Assembly (NCBI GenBank): GCA_021160785.1
Contig: JAGHBX010000068.1
Coordinates: forward strand, 1 to 22,731
From: Planctomycetota bacterium
Lineage (GTDB): Bacteria; Planctomycetota; Phycisphaerae; Sedimentisphaerales; Anaerohalosphaeraceae
Length of the DNA: 22,731 nt
Reading direction: 5' to 3'
Shown here: piece after piece, positions 15,702 to 22,731 of the stretch
Position numbering within the stretch: position 1 is the stretch's first letter
How the letters are laid out: the number at the start of each line of letters is the position of its first letter
Notes under the pieces: model-generated
The model's database searches: none
Seen by the model: only the letters and a program-made list of their open reading frames with translations
What the model was told of the DNA's origin: nothing
Program-made: the position numbers and the translations under genes

Positions 15702-16439
15702 TCAGTCCAGCACCTGGATTCGGATGTTGCGCCACTTGACCTGGCTTCCGGCGGTCTTGCTGCCGTGGACCTGCAGTGCGATAAAGCCCTTTGGCGTCAT
15801 GTCGTCGGTCAGGTCCGCCGCGGGCACACCGTTGACCCATGTCTTAATAGAATCGCCGATCGCCTCGATTCGATAATGGTTCCATTGGTGGCCGTGCTTA
15901 AACGCCCTGCGGGCCGGCTCGTTCTTTGTGAGGTTATTGAGCCAGCCACGACGACCTTCGTCGTATATTCCGCCGCTCCATGAACGCGGCTCATCGGCAG
16001 GCGCCTCGCTGCCATCGGCGAGCAGATTCTTCGGCGTCTTGCTGTAAGGTTCAAGCGATGGATCGATCTCGACCTGATAGCCGTGGACCCTGCCATCCTT
16101 ATAATCGGGCGTGCTTTCACTGCGTATCTGTATGCCGCTGTTTAGGTGCTCGTCCACGAGGACATCCACTTCCAGGATGAAATCGCCGTAATCTTTTTCC
16201 GTACATAAGAAGCTGTTGGGCGTATTGAGAACCGTCTCGCCCACGATTACGCCGTCGACAACGGAGTACTTTGCCTGTCCGCCCCGCTGCACCCAGCCGT
16301 TAAGCGTCTTGCCGTCGAATAAATCCACCCAGTTCTCCTGTGAGGCCTGTTTCTGCGAGTCCTGCTTGGGCACACAGCCGGTTACGAGCAAAAATACAAC
16401 AACCGTTGAGACCGCAATTGCCGCCAGAGTCCTTTTCAT
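15702..16439 (-). CDS. DUF1080 (3-keto-disaccharide hydrolase) domain lipoprotein
   Basis: 245 residues. The N-terminus is a lipoprotein signal with lipobox LVTGC (C22), so the mature protein is lipid-anchored. Residues about 37-243 are one DUF1080 domain, a concanavalin-like beta sandwich: WVDLFDGKTLNGW at the start, NSGIQIRSE and GYQVEIDPS in the middle, and GFIALQVHG near the end are its typical blocks. Some DUF1080 proteins hydrolyse 3-keto-glycosides; most are only assumed to bind or cut sugars. Start ATG 16439 follows AAAGGAAAAGACT. It points toward the ferritin-like gene (convergent). It fits the surface glycan-handling theme of the region. Confidence 0.92.
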   Translation of the reverse strand: MKRTLAAIAVSTVVVFLLVTGCVPKQDSQKQASQENWVDLFDGKTLNGWVQRGGQAKYSVVDGVIVGETVLNTPNSFLCTEKDYGDFILEVDVLVDEHLNSGIQIRSESTPDYKDGRVHGYQVEIDPSLEPYSKTPKNLLADGSEAPADEPRSWSGGIYDEGRRGWLNNLTKNEPARRAFKHGHQWNHYRIEAIGDSIKTWVNGVPAADLTDDMTPKGFIALQVHGSKTAGSQVKWRNIRIQVLD

Positions 16440-16644
16440 AGTCTTTTCCTTTCAAGCAAGATTTATAAGCTTTATTAACGAATACTCAGGTTAACACAAA
16501 AACTCATCCCACGCAACACATAATACCAATCACAACAATAAACTGCACGTTGGGCAGTCGCAATAGCGTCCTGTGCGAGCAATGTCAACTCGTCCGGTCG
16601 AAAAAACCTTCTGCTGTCGTAAAACCGACACCTTTAGATTGCAC

Positions 16645-16672
16645 TTGTACATGCCCTTGATCCGGCTATAAT
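16645..16672 (+). promoter_or_regulatory. Candidate promoter of the coiled-coil lipoprotein gene
   Basis: A perfect TATAAT (16667-16672) stands 16 bases after TTGTAC (16645-16650), about 67 bases upstream of the ATG. The -35 box is poor (3/6). The remaining ~200 bases between 16440 and 16645 show no gene or clear structure. Confidence 0.4.
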
Positions 16673-16738
16673 AACACCCGGCTTCTCTGTGCAGGTTGCC
16701 AGGCAAAACAAACGATGATCTATTGAAAGGGCAGGATA

Positions 16739-17296
16739 ATGAAAGTCAGTATTGCAAATATCTCACTGTGTGTCATCATTGCTTTGGCTGTAGTGTTGGG
16801 CGGCTGCCGCAAGAAAGCGGACGAGGAGCCCCAACCCGTCGACCAGACGAACTCAACTAAACAATCCATTTCCGAACTTGGCGGCAAGGCCGTTGAAGAA
16901 GCCAAAGAGGCAGTCGCAAAGGTCGACGAAACCGCTGTCGAAATCAAGGAAAAAGCAGTCGAAAAAGTATTCAGCATCGTCCAGCAGTTCAAAGCTGATC
17001 AGGGAAAGAGCATCCCCGATATCACCGCCGGCGCCAAAGAGATGGCGGTGGAGAATCTTCGCAAGATGGGAGAGAAGTATCGCGATGTCGTCGCTGAAAA
17101 AGAGCAGCAGTTGAAGAAAATAACACAAGGATACCTCAACTTGTCCGACGCCGACAGAAAGGCCGCCATAGGACAGATAGCCGAGACCGGCATCAACGAG
17201 ACAAAGAAGAGCCTCGACATAATGAAGGAACGATTCGGAGTCTACTACAACGCCCTGAAGGAAAAAGGCGGCAACCTAACCGGCCTGGACATCTGA
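16739..17296 (+). CDS. Coiled-coil lipoprotein of unknown function
   Basis: 185 residues with a lipoprotein signal and lipobox VLGGC (C23). The mature part is almost entirely helical and charged, with A/E/K/V-rich segments between about 45 and 80 (EEAKEAVAKVDETAVEIKEK is representative), resembling apolipoprotein-like or LEA-like amphipathic repeats. No catalytic motif is seen. It may sit on the periplasmic side of a membrane and bind membrane or envelope components, but this is a guess. The start has AAGGGCAGGATA upstream. A strong hairpin follows the stop codon, so it is likely monocistronic. Confidence 0.8.
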   Translation: MKVSIANISLCVIIALAVVLGGCRKKADEEPQPVDQTNSTKQSISELGGKAVEEAKEAVAKVDETAVEIKEKAVEKVFSIVQQFKADQGKSIPDITAGAKEMAVENLRKMGEKYRDVVAEKEQQLKKITQGYLNLSDADRKAAIGQIAETGINETKKSLDIMKERFGVYYNALKEKGGNLTGLDI

Positions 17297-17337
17297 CGGG
17301 AGTCTCTGAGACGACCGACAACATCAAAAGACTCACC

Positions 17338-17370
17338 AGCGCCCGCCGGACCGGAGTCCGGCGGAGCGCT
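17338..17370. terminator. GC-rich hairpin between convergent genes, putative bidirectional terminator
   Basis: AGCGC-CCGCCGGAC, a CGGA loop and GTCCGGCGG-AGCGCT pair into a 14-bp stem with one bulged base. It lies 41 bases after the lipoprotein stop and 11 bases after the convergent gene's stop. The T tract is short (TTTAG on plus, CTTTTG farther off on minus), so efficiency is uncertain. Confidence 0.6.
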
Positions 17371-17381
17371 TTAGCCGCTGG

Positions 17382-17963
17382 TTAAGTGTTCTTCAACTCA
17401 GTTACGATCTGGCGGGTTTTTGGGGACTGGACTTTGTGGGCGGTTTTGAAGGCGGCGGCGGCTTCGGCGCTTGTTTGTTTTAGCAACTCATTGCCTTCGA
17501 TGATCTCATGCAGCGCCTTTGACTTTTCCCTTGCCCGTCTGAAGAACCGGCTCGCCCTTATCCCGTAGGCCCCGCCGATGATGCCCGCTACGGCGATGCT
17601 AAGCTCCAGCAGGCCGTCGGTAACATCCCACACGTCCGGTCTCATGCTCGAACGCGATAGCGCTGCGGCGGCGATGCCCCGCGACGACTCGGCCAGGACA
17701 TCGTCGATCGTCTCGGCGGCGGGCAGCACCTGGGGCAAGCCATAGTCAGCCATAAACGCCCGGCTCTGCAGTTCGCACAGCGATGTCAACTCGGAAAGCG
17801 CAGGCGTAACCTCACTCTCGCGAGCCTCCGCCGCCGCCATCTGGGCCGTGCGATGATGCAGATAAGCATTTTCCTTCTGAACCTCGCCCGGCGCAAACCG
17901 CAGACTCTCGCAGCCGCACGTAAACACCAAAACCATCACCAACAAACCAATCATCCATCTCAT
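17382..17963 (-). CDS. Small membrane lipoprotein, possibly part of the phage-like cassette
   Basis: About 193 residues; not recognised as a named family. The N-terminus (MIGLLVMVLVFTCGC) is a short export signal with an imperfect lipobox. A second hydrophobic, glycine-rich segment (LLELSIAVAGIIGGAYGIRA) lies around residues 120-140, followed by a basic and then amphipathic tail (FFRRAREKSKALHEIIEGNE). A glycine-rich membrane segment plus charged tail is a pattern I associate with small phage lysis-region or membrane proteins, but this is similarity of style only. I chose ATG 17963 because GGGGG stands six bases upstream; an ORF extension to 18011 has no such site. It lies on the same strand as the phage-like genes to the right, separated from them by the radical SAM gene. 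Confidence 0.6.
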   Translation of the reverse strand: MRWMIGLLVMVLVFTCGCESLRFAPGEVQKENAYLHHRTAQMAAAEARESEVTPALSELTSLCELQSRAFMADYGLPQVLPAAETIDDVLAESSRGIAAAALSRSSMRPDVWDVTDGLLELSIAVAGIIGGAYGIRASRFFRRAREKSKALHEIIEGNELLKQTSAEAAAAFKTAHKVQSPKTRQIVTELKNT

Positions 17964-18010
17964 AACCATCCCCCTTTCAAAAACATAAATAACCATAAAC
18001 ATTAAAATCA

Positions 18011-18038
18011 TTGATAATTCGTCGAATCATGCTATCTT
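18011..18038 (+). promoter_or_regulatory. Candidate promoter of the radical SAM gene
   Basis: TTGATA (18011-18016), a 16-base spacer and TATCTT (18033-18038) lie about 28 bases upstream of the GTG start. Confidence 0.4.
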
Positions 18039-18065
18039 TATCCTGTTGCAAATGGAGATCGCAAA

Positions 18066-19184
18066 GTGGATATAGCCAGGAAATTCAAACCGCATACAAT
18101 CTTGTTGTGGCGGCCTGTGGCTGATCATCCAGAAGCAGCCAAGATCATTTCGATGTTTCCAGCAGCAAAGATCAAACTCATAAGTCATCAGCGCATGCCT
18201 CCAGTCGACAATCTTTCAGCAGGACAGGCTCTTCTCCAAAGCAAAAGAACTCTTATGATCGGGCAGACAACTTCATTCGTGGGCAATTTTGACGGCTGCC
18301 TCGGATCATCCGTACAATGTTGCCCATATCACAAACTTGTTCCTCTCTCAAACGGCTGTCCGTATTACTGCACATACTGCTATCTTGCCTTTGTCTATCG
18401 CAAGTTTTCACCATTCATAAAGCTCAACATCAACTACGAAACGATGTTTCGACAAATAAGAAAAGCTGCCGCCAAACGCTCCGGCCCCGCCGACTTCAAC
18501 ATGGGCGAAATGCTCGACAGTCTTGCACTTGACCACATCACCGGCCTTACGGCAAAACTCGTTCCTTTCTTTGAGAATATCCCAAACGCCCACTTGATGC
18601 TGTTGACAAAAAGCGCCAACATCGACAATCTCTTATCCATTCCACCCGGCCGACAAACAGTTGTCTCATGGAGCCTCAACAGCCAACACGCCATTGACAA
18701 CTACGAATTCGGAACCGCCACACTTGCCCAGCGACTGACCGCGGCGAAGAAGTGTCAAGAGCACGGCTACCGAATCCGCTTCCGCATCGACCCCGGCATT
18801 CTCCACCACGACTGGAAAAACGCATATTCTGACATGGTCAGACAGGCACTTACGACCGTCAAACCGGAAAACATTACGCTCGGAATGCTCAGGCTGCTGC
18901 CCGGCCACAAAAAACTTGCCACGGCTGCATACCGTAAGAACAGCGCCGCTCTAACAAGACAGCCTCTTACACAAAAGAATTCCGACGGCAAGCTAAGATA
19001 CGCGCACGCCAATCGCATTGAGTTTTATAAGCATGTTATCAGTTGTATAAAGAGCTATAACTGTTGCGTTACCATAAGCCTCTGTCGCGAAACTCCGGAA
19101 GTCTGGCACGCCATGAAGAACCTGTGTGCCCCCGGAGACTGCAATTGCGTCAACAAATCAACTCACGCGACCACTCTCTTTTGA
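18066..19184 (+). CDS. Radical SAM protein of the spore photoproduct lyase type
   Basis: 372 residues. A CxxxCxxC cluster (C98, C102, C105 in NGCPYYCTYCYL) binds the [4Fe-4S] that cleaves S-adenosylmethionine. The residues around the cluster and the C-terminal ISLCRETPEVWHAM ... CNC segment (C340, C359, C361) resemble spore photoproduct lyase (SPL), which reverses a thymine dimer in Bacillus spores. Extra cysteines at C78, C85 and C86 precede the cluster. SPL-like proteins also occur in non-sporulating bacteria, where substrates are unknown; repair of DNA photoproducts is a hypothesis. GTG start 18066 has GGAG eight bases upstream. The gene is on plus, opposite to the phage-like run it interrupts, and is monocistronic. 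Confidence 0.83.
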   Translation: MDIARKFKPHTILLWRPVADHPEAAKIISMFPAAKIKLISHQRMPPVDNLSAGQALLQSKRTLMIGQTTSFVGNFDGCLGSSVQCCPYHKLVPLSNGCPYYCTYCYLAFVYRKFSPFIKLNINYETMFRQIRKAAAKRSGPADFNMGEMLDSLALDHITGLTAKLVPFFENIPNAHLMLLTKSANIDNLLSIPPGRQTVVSWSLNSQHAIDNYEFGTATLAQRLTAAKKCQEHGYRIRFRIDPGILHHDWKNAYSDMVRQALTTVKPENITLGMLRLLPGHKKLATAAYRKNSAALTRQPLTQKNSDGKLRYAHANRIEFYKHVISCIKSYNCCVTISLCRETPEVWHAMKNLCAPGDCNCVNKSTHATTLF

Positions 19185-19250
19185 GCCACCGTTTGGTTGT
19201 CCGGAGTACAAAAACAAGCAAAATACTTAGAACTTCTAACAAAATGAAAC

Positions 19251-19299
19251 GTGGCACGGGCATCCTGCCCGTGTATCATGGGCAAGATGCCCATGCCAC
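19251..19299. repeat. Double-hairpin intergenic repeat element (49 bp)
   Basis: Two adjacent hairpins, CACGGGCA-TCC-TGCCCGTG (19255-19273) and CATGGGCA-AGA-TGCCCATG (19277-19295), are enclosed by GTGGCA/TGCCAC at the ends (19251-19256 and 19294-19299). The element is near-palindromic as a whole. It lies between two genes pointing towards each other, where it could also stop transcription. I have the impression of similar elements in planctomycete genomes, but have not been able to check. Confidence 0.75.
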
Positions 19300-19365
19300 A
19301 TTAAAACACTCATTTTGCCAGGTAGTGTTATATGTCTGATAAGAATTCCCGTTCTCCGAATAGAA

Positions 19366-19641
19366 TCATTGCTCTCTCGGAAAAGAGGTGTGGCGCGAGG
19401 CGGATTCCATGGCTCGCAGCCGGTACTCGTGCGAGATTGTCTTTTCCTGCAATGTCTCCAGCTTGCCGCACAGTTCCTTTTGCCGCTCTAACAGCAGCAC
19501 TACATCTCGACCCACCATGTCAAGCTGCCGCTGCAGGTTGAACCAGCTTCCCACGATCAGAGAGCCCAACAACACCAACTCTAACAGAAACGAAATATTC
19601 ACCTGCCGATTCAGTCGCCAGCCGTTTGTCTCTTTGGCCAT
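19366..19641 (-). CDS. Small membrane protein with coiled-coil tail, phage-like
   Basis: 91 residues. After a short polar start (MAKETNGWRLNRQ) comes one membrane segment (ISFLLELVLLGSLIVGSW, about 16-34) and then a long coiled-coil-like helix. This layout is common for small proteins in phage lysis or tail regions, for example holin- or spanin-associated proteins; the exact family is not identified. The preceding gene ends at TGA 19644-19646; a GTG start at 19647 would overlap by four bases, but ATG 19641 has AGGAGG eight bases upstream and is preferred. It is the last gene of the minus-strand run. Confidence 0.7.
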   Translation of the reverse strand: MAKETNGWRLNRQVNISFLLELVLLGSLIVGSWFNLQRQLDMVGRDVVLLLERQKELCGKLETLQEKTISHEYRLRAMESASRHTSFPREQ

Positions 19642-19643
19642 CG

Positions 19644-21446
19644 TCACACCCTCCTCGGCCTCCTCCTCAGGATACGCAGCTTTGTCTGCTGCTTTTGAAA
19701 ATCCATCGCCACCCGCTCAATCCAGAACAGGCTGCGGCCGTCTCTCCTGACGCCCAATACATCGCGGCTGTCCGGACTGCACGTAACGCCGTCGCCGCAG
19801 TTGTAGTACAGACCTGCAACCGGCGTTTCGACATCGATCGTCTCGATGATCGCTTCGTGTGTTTCGCAGAGGTTTCGCACGTAACCGTGTAACGCCTCGC
19901 TGTCGTCGACCTCGCTTGATGCAGAGTTATAGAAGATGCTCTTGCCGGAAACCTTTGCAAACTCAAATCGGCCGGAAAGATCAAGAACATGATCGATAAC
20001 CTCCACCGCGGAATTCACCGGACCGTCGGCAACTGCGACAGTCAGCCGCTCGTCGCATGCTACCGACGCCGTGATGCGAAACTTCAAAGTCCCCGCACCG
20101 ATCGCCGTCCACACATCTTCGCTGAGTTCGTCGTCCGCCAGCCACACACCGCATTCGTCATCCAACACATCAAACGAATCGACGTACTCCTGCCACGTCA
20201 CCCCGTCATTGTAAGAGGCCTCAAGGTAATACCCTAACGACTCACCTTCCGAGTCGGTGCTCATCGCCTTGCCAAACGTTCGCCTTCGCTGAAGGAAAGG
20301 CGCCCTTTCAAATATCGATCCGAAGTCAAACGGCGTGCCGGCATAGTCGCCCGCCTCATTTAGACACCACTTTCGATAAACATCCCGCACCGCATCGAAG
20401 TCCGGATTCGTCGAAGGCGAATAATCACTTTGCGGTGCGCCTTCAAGCGAACTATCCCACGCTTCGATGAAGTCGAACGTCGCTTCATAAACCTTCCAGT
20501 CGCCCATCCCGATATACCGATGCGTAACCGGATAAAATCCCCTGCTGCCCTCGACGCGGCAGATGTTCGTTCGCCCGATGCTGAACGCCTCGCCCGCCTG
20601 TTGATGGTTCAGTTCCACTCGTCGCCCCACGCCCGGCCGATAGAACACGATTCGCTCTGCAGGACCGCCATCGGCCTGACACGGTTCAAACCGAAACCGC
20701 ACACCCGTCTGCTCGCAGCATTTCTCAATCGCATCCAGCAATGTCATGCCGCTTACATCGACTTCGCCGAGCAGCCTGCCTTCAAATACCCCTTCGAGCT
20801 GCTCAACATCACCTGCGCCCAACTGCCCGCCGACAAGATGCTCGCTGAGCAAATATTCCACCGCCGCCGCACAACTCCACCAGGTTGCCTTTGCCTCGTC
20901 AACCTCGAAAACACGGCGCCATTTACCTTCGTGCTGCATGGGCGTCCTTGAGGCGTTCGGCAGACTGTCGCGATTGAAAACCGTCTCATACCCGTCAAGC
21001 CGCATCGTCGAGCCGCCACCGTGCAGTACGCGCTGCCCATAGACGCCGATGCGTCCAAGCCTCGCCGAATAATCCCGTGCGATGAGTTCAACGGACTCAC
21101 AATCGCCGCGAATCTGCGTCTCAATATCCTCGATCCGCCCGGCAAACACCTTCACCGACCCTATGGCCGTTATGCCCATACCGCGATTGTACAAAGCGAC
21201 GACGCTGACCTCTCTGCCGATTGCCGCAACCGTTTCGATCCGCTCAACGGCAACCCTTTCACCGTCGGGCCAAAGCGCCGGATTATACAAAAGCCTCGCC
21301 AGCCCGTACCCCGGCCCCGACGCCCGCACAATCTCGACAACCTCCAGATACGGGCACAACATCCCGTCAACGTAAACAACACACCTGCCCGCCGGCGCCG
21401 ACAAAGCCGTCTCTTCCGCCGCAAAATAATCAACCCTGTTCGACAT
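19644..21446 (-). CDS. Large putative structural protein, hub/baseplate-like
   Basis: About 600 residues, not assigned to a named family with certainty. The N-terminal third has a strand-rich part followed by FAGRIEDIETQIRG ... VELIARDYSARLGRIGVYGQ, a pattern seen at the start of phage tail hub (gpD/gp27-like) proteins: a field of strands, then a V-x-x-A-D-x-x-x-R-L motif. The middle contains a helical element (LLDAIEKCCEQTGVRFRF) reminiscent of secretion or hub domains that organise short beta-alpha modules. Several acidic, aromatic-rich stretches follow. No signal peptide or enzyme motif is seen. ATG 21446 lies one base after the previous gene's stop and has GGGGTGG upstream; a TTG at 21461 is weaker. 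The assignment as hub is based on motif style and gene order. Confidence 0.55.
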   Translation of the reverse strand: MSNRVDYFAAEETALSAPAGRCVVYVDGMLCPYLEVVEIVRASGPGYGLARLLYNPALWPDGERVAVERIETVAAIGREVSVVALYNRGMGITAIGSVKVFAGRIEDIETQIRGDCESVELIARDYSARLGRIGVYGQRVLHGGGSTMRLDGYETVFNRDSLPNASRTPMQHEGKWRRVFEVDEAKATWWSCAAAVEYLLSEHLVGGQLGAGDVEQLEGVFEGRLLGEVDVSGMTLLDAIEKCCEQTGVRFRFEPCQADGGPAERIVFYRPGVGRRVELNHQQAGEAFSIGRTNICRVEGSRGFYPVTHRYIGMGDWKVYEATFDFIEAWDSSLEGAPQSDYSPSTNPDFDAVRDVYRKWCLNEAGDYAGTPFDFGSIFERAPFLQRRRTFGKAMSTDSEGESLGYYLEASYNDGVTWQEYVDSFDVLDDECGVWLADDELSEDVWTAIGAGTLKFRITASVACDERLTVAVADGPVNSAVEVIDHVLDLSGRFEFAKVSGKSIFYNSASSEVDDSEALHGYVRNLCETHEAIIETIDVETPVAGLYYNCGDGVTCSPDSRDVLGVRRDGRSLFWIERVAMDFQKQQTKLRILRRRPRRV

Positions 21447-21447
21447 T

Positions 21448-22125
21448 CTAAACCACCCCAACGCTAAGTGTTCCCGCTTCAGCTGGCACGCATTCGGTTA
21501 CGCCAATCCTGACCATACCCGCCAGAGGACCTTCAATACTGTTTACCGACTCGCACCTCACACAGAACCGATACGTCCCTTCACTGAGTACGCCGCTTTC
21601 ATAGCTGTACAGACCCTTGCCCTGGTACGCAACCGTGCCCGAGGCATTCTCAAAATCGATCTCGCCCGATCCGTTGTCGGCGTAGACATTGAACCGCTCA
21701 CACTCGGCCTGTTCCTCAGCGGGACAGTAATACCACACCAGTCTCACCCTCGGTCCCGGAATCTGCCCCGCCCGTAAACATAAGACATCGTTGCAGCCCG
21801 GCTTAATCCAGTTGCCTTCGCCGTCAAACGCCGCTTTGACCATCACACTGCTGCGCACCTCATCGCCACAGCCGTTTACATCCCGCAGCACATAGTAATA
21901 GACCGCCCCCGCCTCGTGCTCTGCTCTTGAAACGATCTGGCCGGCGTCGATATCACCCACAGCGACGAGTTTTTCGAAGTCAACATCAAAAGGCCCTCCA
22001 CCCCGGTACAGATTCCGACAGCCCTCCACTCTGCACCAGAAGTCGCCCCCCGTCAAACCCATGCCGAGCTTGGCGCCGTTTGGCGAATCTCCCTCATACA
22101 ATCCGTCAAAAAACTTCGCATCCAT
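21448..22125 (-). CDS. Cysteine-rich FN3-like protein of the phage-like run
   Basis: 225 residues with ten cysteines. The second half (about 120-210) looks like a fibronectin type III domain: RVRLVWYYCP, FNVYADNGSG, TYRFCVRCESV and a final strand near EGPLAGMVRIGV. The N-terminal half (GLYEGDSPNGAKLGM ... FDVDFEKLVAVGDI ... YYYVLRDVNGCGDEV) may hold another sandwich domain. FN3 modules are frequent in tail fibres and in adhesive surface proteins. Cysteines are mostly arranged in pairs along the chain, suggesting disulfides in an extracellular or particle setting, but also possible metal sites. The start ATG is one base after the previous stop (TGATATG), so translation is probably coupled. Confidence 0.55.
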   Translation of the reverse strand: MDAKFFDGLYEGDSPNGAKLGMGLTGGDFWCRVEGCRNLYRGGGPFDVDFEKLVAVGDIDAGQIVSRAEHEAGAVYYYVLRDVNGCGDEVRSSVMVKAAFDGEGNWIKPGCNDVLCLRAGQIPGPRVRLVWYYCPAEEQAECERFNVYADNGSGEIDFENASGTVAYQGKGLYSYESGVLSEGTYRFCVRCESVNSIEGPLAGMVRIGVTECVPAEAGTLSVGVV

Positions 22126-22126
22126 A

Positions 22127-22573
22127 TCAACTCACCGCCTGCGGCTCTCTGTCCAACGTACTCTCGCCGTCGGCAATACCTAATTTCAAAATCGTATTGC
22201 CGCTTCCATCCTGAATCAGCATATCGCCATTGAGTTTGCTCTGACTCATTCGGTTTACCAGTCTCGCCAGCCCGTAAAAGTCCAGCCTCACCTCAACGGG
22301 GATATACCGCTCGGCGTTCGCCAGACCGTTAGTTCCGTTGGCGTCGGCGTCAATGACTCCCACAAGATCACCCGCATCGAAAGGCACGGTCCCGTAAGCG
22401 ACGCCAAACTTGTACCAGCCGCCGCCGATCTCGCTGATCGCCGGAGCATCCCCCGACTTATCCACACCGCCAAGTGTTTCCAAACTCTCAAAAGCCATCT
22501 GCCCCGCCGCACCAGCAAGCGGACCGCCGTCCTTTGCAACATAAAACGGTATCTCAATTGCACTGTTTGCCAT
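22127..22573 (-). CDS. Hypothetical protein of the phage-like run
   Basis: 148 residues, not recognised. The first ~90 residues are beta-rich and contain ISEIGGGWYKFGV followed by FDAGDLVGVIDADANG, which looks like a carbohydrate- or peptide-binding style of sandwich often found in tail-fibre or adaptor proteins. The C-terminal part ends with DGSGNTILKLGIADGE, reminiscent of strand pairs found in phage fibre segments. The start ATG 22573 is preceded by AGGGGGTGGT and lies 8 bases after the stop of the previous gene; the stop TGA is 1 base before the next ATG. Tight spacing suggests a single transcript. Confidence 0.6.
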   Translation of the reverse strand: MANSAIEIPFYVAKDGGPLAGAAGQMAFESLETLGGVDKSGDAPAISEIGGGWYKFGVAYGTVPFDAGDLVGVIDADANGTNGLANAERYIPVEVRLDFYGLARLVNRMSQSKLNGDMLIQDGSGNTILKLGIADGESTLDREPQAVS

Positions 22574-22581
22574 ACCACCCC

Positions 22582-22731
22582 CTATCGAAAAATTTTCATC
22601 CTGCCCGCATTCATTACTCTTGCACGCTCGGCAAACTGATACTTCTGACCAATCGCCCCAATCACCGCAGCCCTGCCGTCAGGTCCCGGCCTACCACCCC
22701 GAAGCAGCAGTGGATTCCGCGCCCTAAAGTC
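22582..22731 (-). CDS. C-terminal fragment of an unidentified protein (cut by window edge)
   Basis: An open frame enters from the right edge and ends at TAG 22582-22584. It encodes 49 residues, basic and arginine-rich, with LLLRGGRPGPDG and AVIGAIGQKYQFAERARVMN; no family can be named. It is 8 bases from the next gene start on the same strand and therefore probably part of the phage-like operon. Confidence 0.55.
   Translation of the reverse strand, partial: DFRARNPLLLRGGRPGPDGRAAVIGAIGQKYQFAERARVMNAGRMKIFR

Noticed and set aside
1..22731. CRISPR array, tRNA or rRNA genes, integrase or transposase
   Set aside because: No regularly spaced repeats, no tRNA-like cloverleaf and no recombinase motif was noticed; a dedicated tRNA and repeat scan was not possible by hand.

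Overview
The window looks like a chromosomal segment of a planctomycete, most likely of the Phycisphaerae or a neighbouring class. The inference rests on typical combinations of genes: two sulfatase-superfamily proteins, a secreted PQQ-type beta-propeller protein opening with a WPQFRG-like motif, a DUF1080 lipoprotein, a SGNH (sialate O-acetylesterase-type) esterase, abundant lipoproteins, and GC-rich hairpin repeats between genes. No rRNA or tRNA was seen, so the placement is inference only.

Layout from left to right. A UDP-glucose dehydrogenase is cut by the left edge (1-79, minus). After a gap of about 400 bases come three minus-strand genes transcribed in the order pepA (leucyl aminopeptidase), folE (GTP cyclohydrolase I) and a two-domain 6-pyruvoyl-tetrahydropterin synthase homologue. 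FolE feeds dihydroneopterin triphosphate to the PTPS-like enzyme, so these two form a pterin or deazapurine mini-pathway. Upstream of pepA is an AT-rich two-gene cassette (3541-7496): a 1092-residue adenine DNA methyltransferase, translationally coupled to a 224-residue protein with a PD-(D/E)xK-like nuclease motif. This is the best defence-system candidate in the window. Then comes prfB (release factor 2), which needs the classical +1 frameshift at CTTTGAC.

From 8832 to 17296 lies an envelope and polysaccharide-related stretch: an LtaS-like membrane sulfatase/phosphotransferase, a Tat-exported formylglycine sulfatase, a secreted beta-propeller protein and a SGNH esterase (all minus). A stand-alone ferritin-like protein follows on plus, then a DUF1080 lipoprotein on minus and a coiled-coil lipoprotein on plus. 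Several of these are exported and probably act on glycans, but no single operon is proven.

The right end (17382-22731) contains a run of closely packed minus-strand genes resembling the distal tail part of a phage or phage-derived particle: an unknown structural-like fragment at the edge, a small hypothetical protein, a cysteine-rich FN3-like protein, a 600-residue hub-like protein and a small membrane/coiled-coil protein. A plus-strand radical SAM protein of the spore photoproduct lyase type and a repeat element separate this run from a further small membrane lipoprotein. No capsid, terminase or integrase is visible, so the status of the element (prophage, remnant, gene transfer agent or domesticated tail) cannot be decided here.
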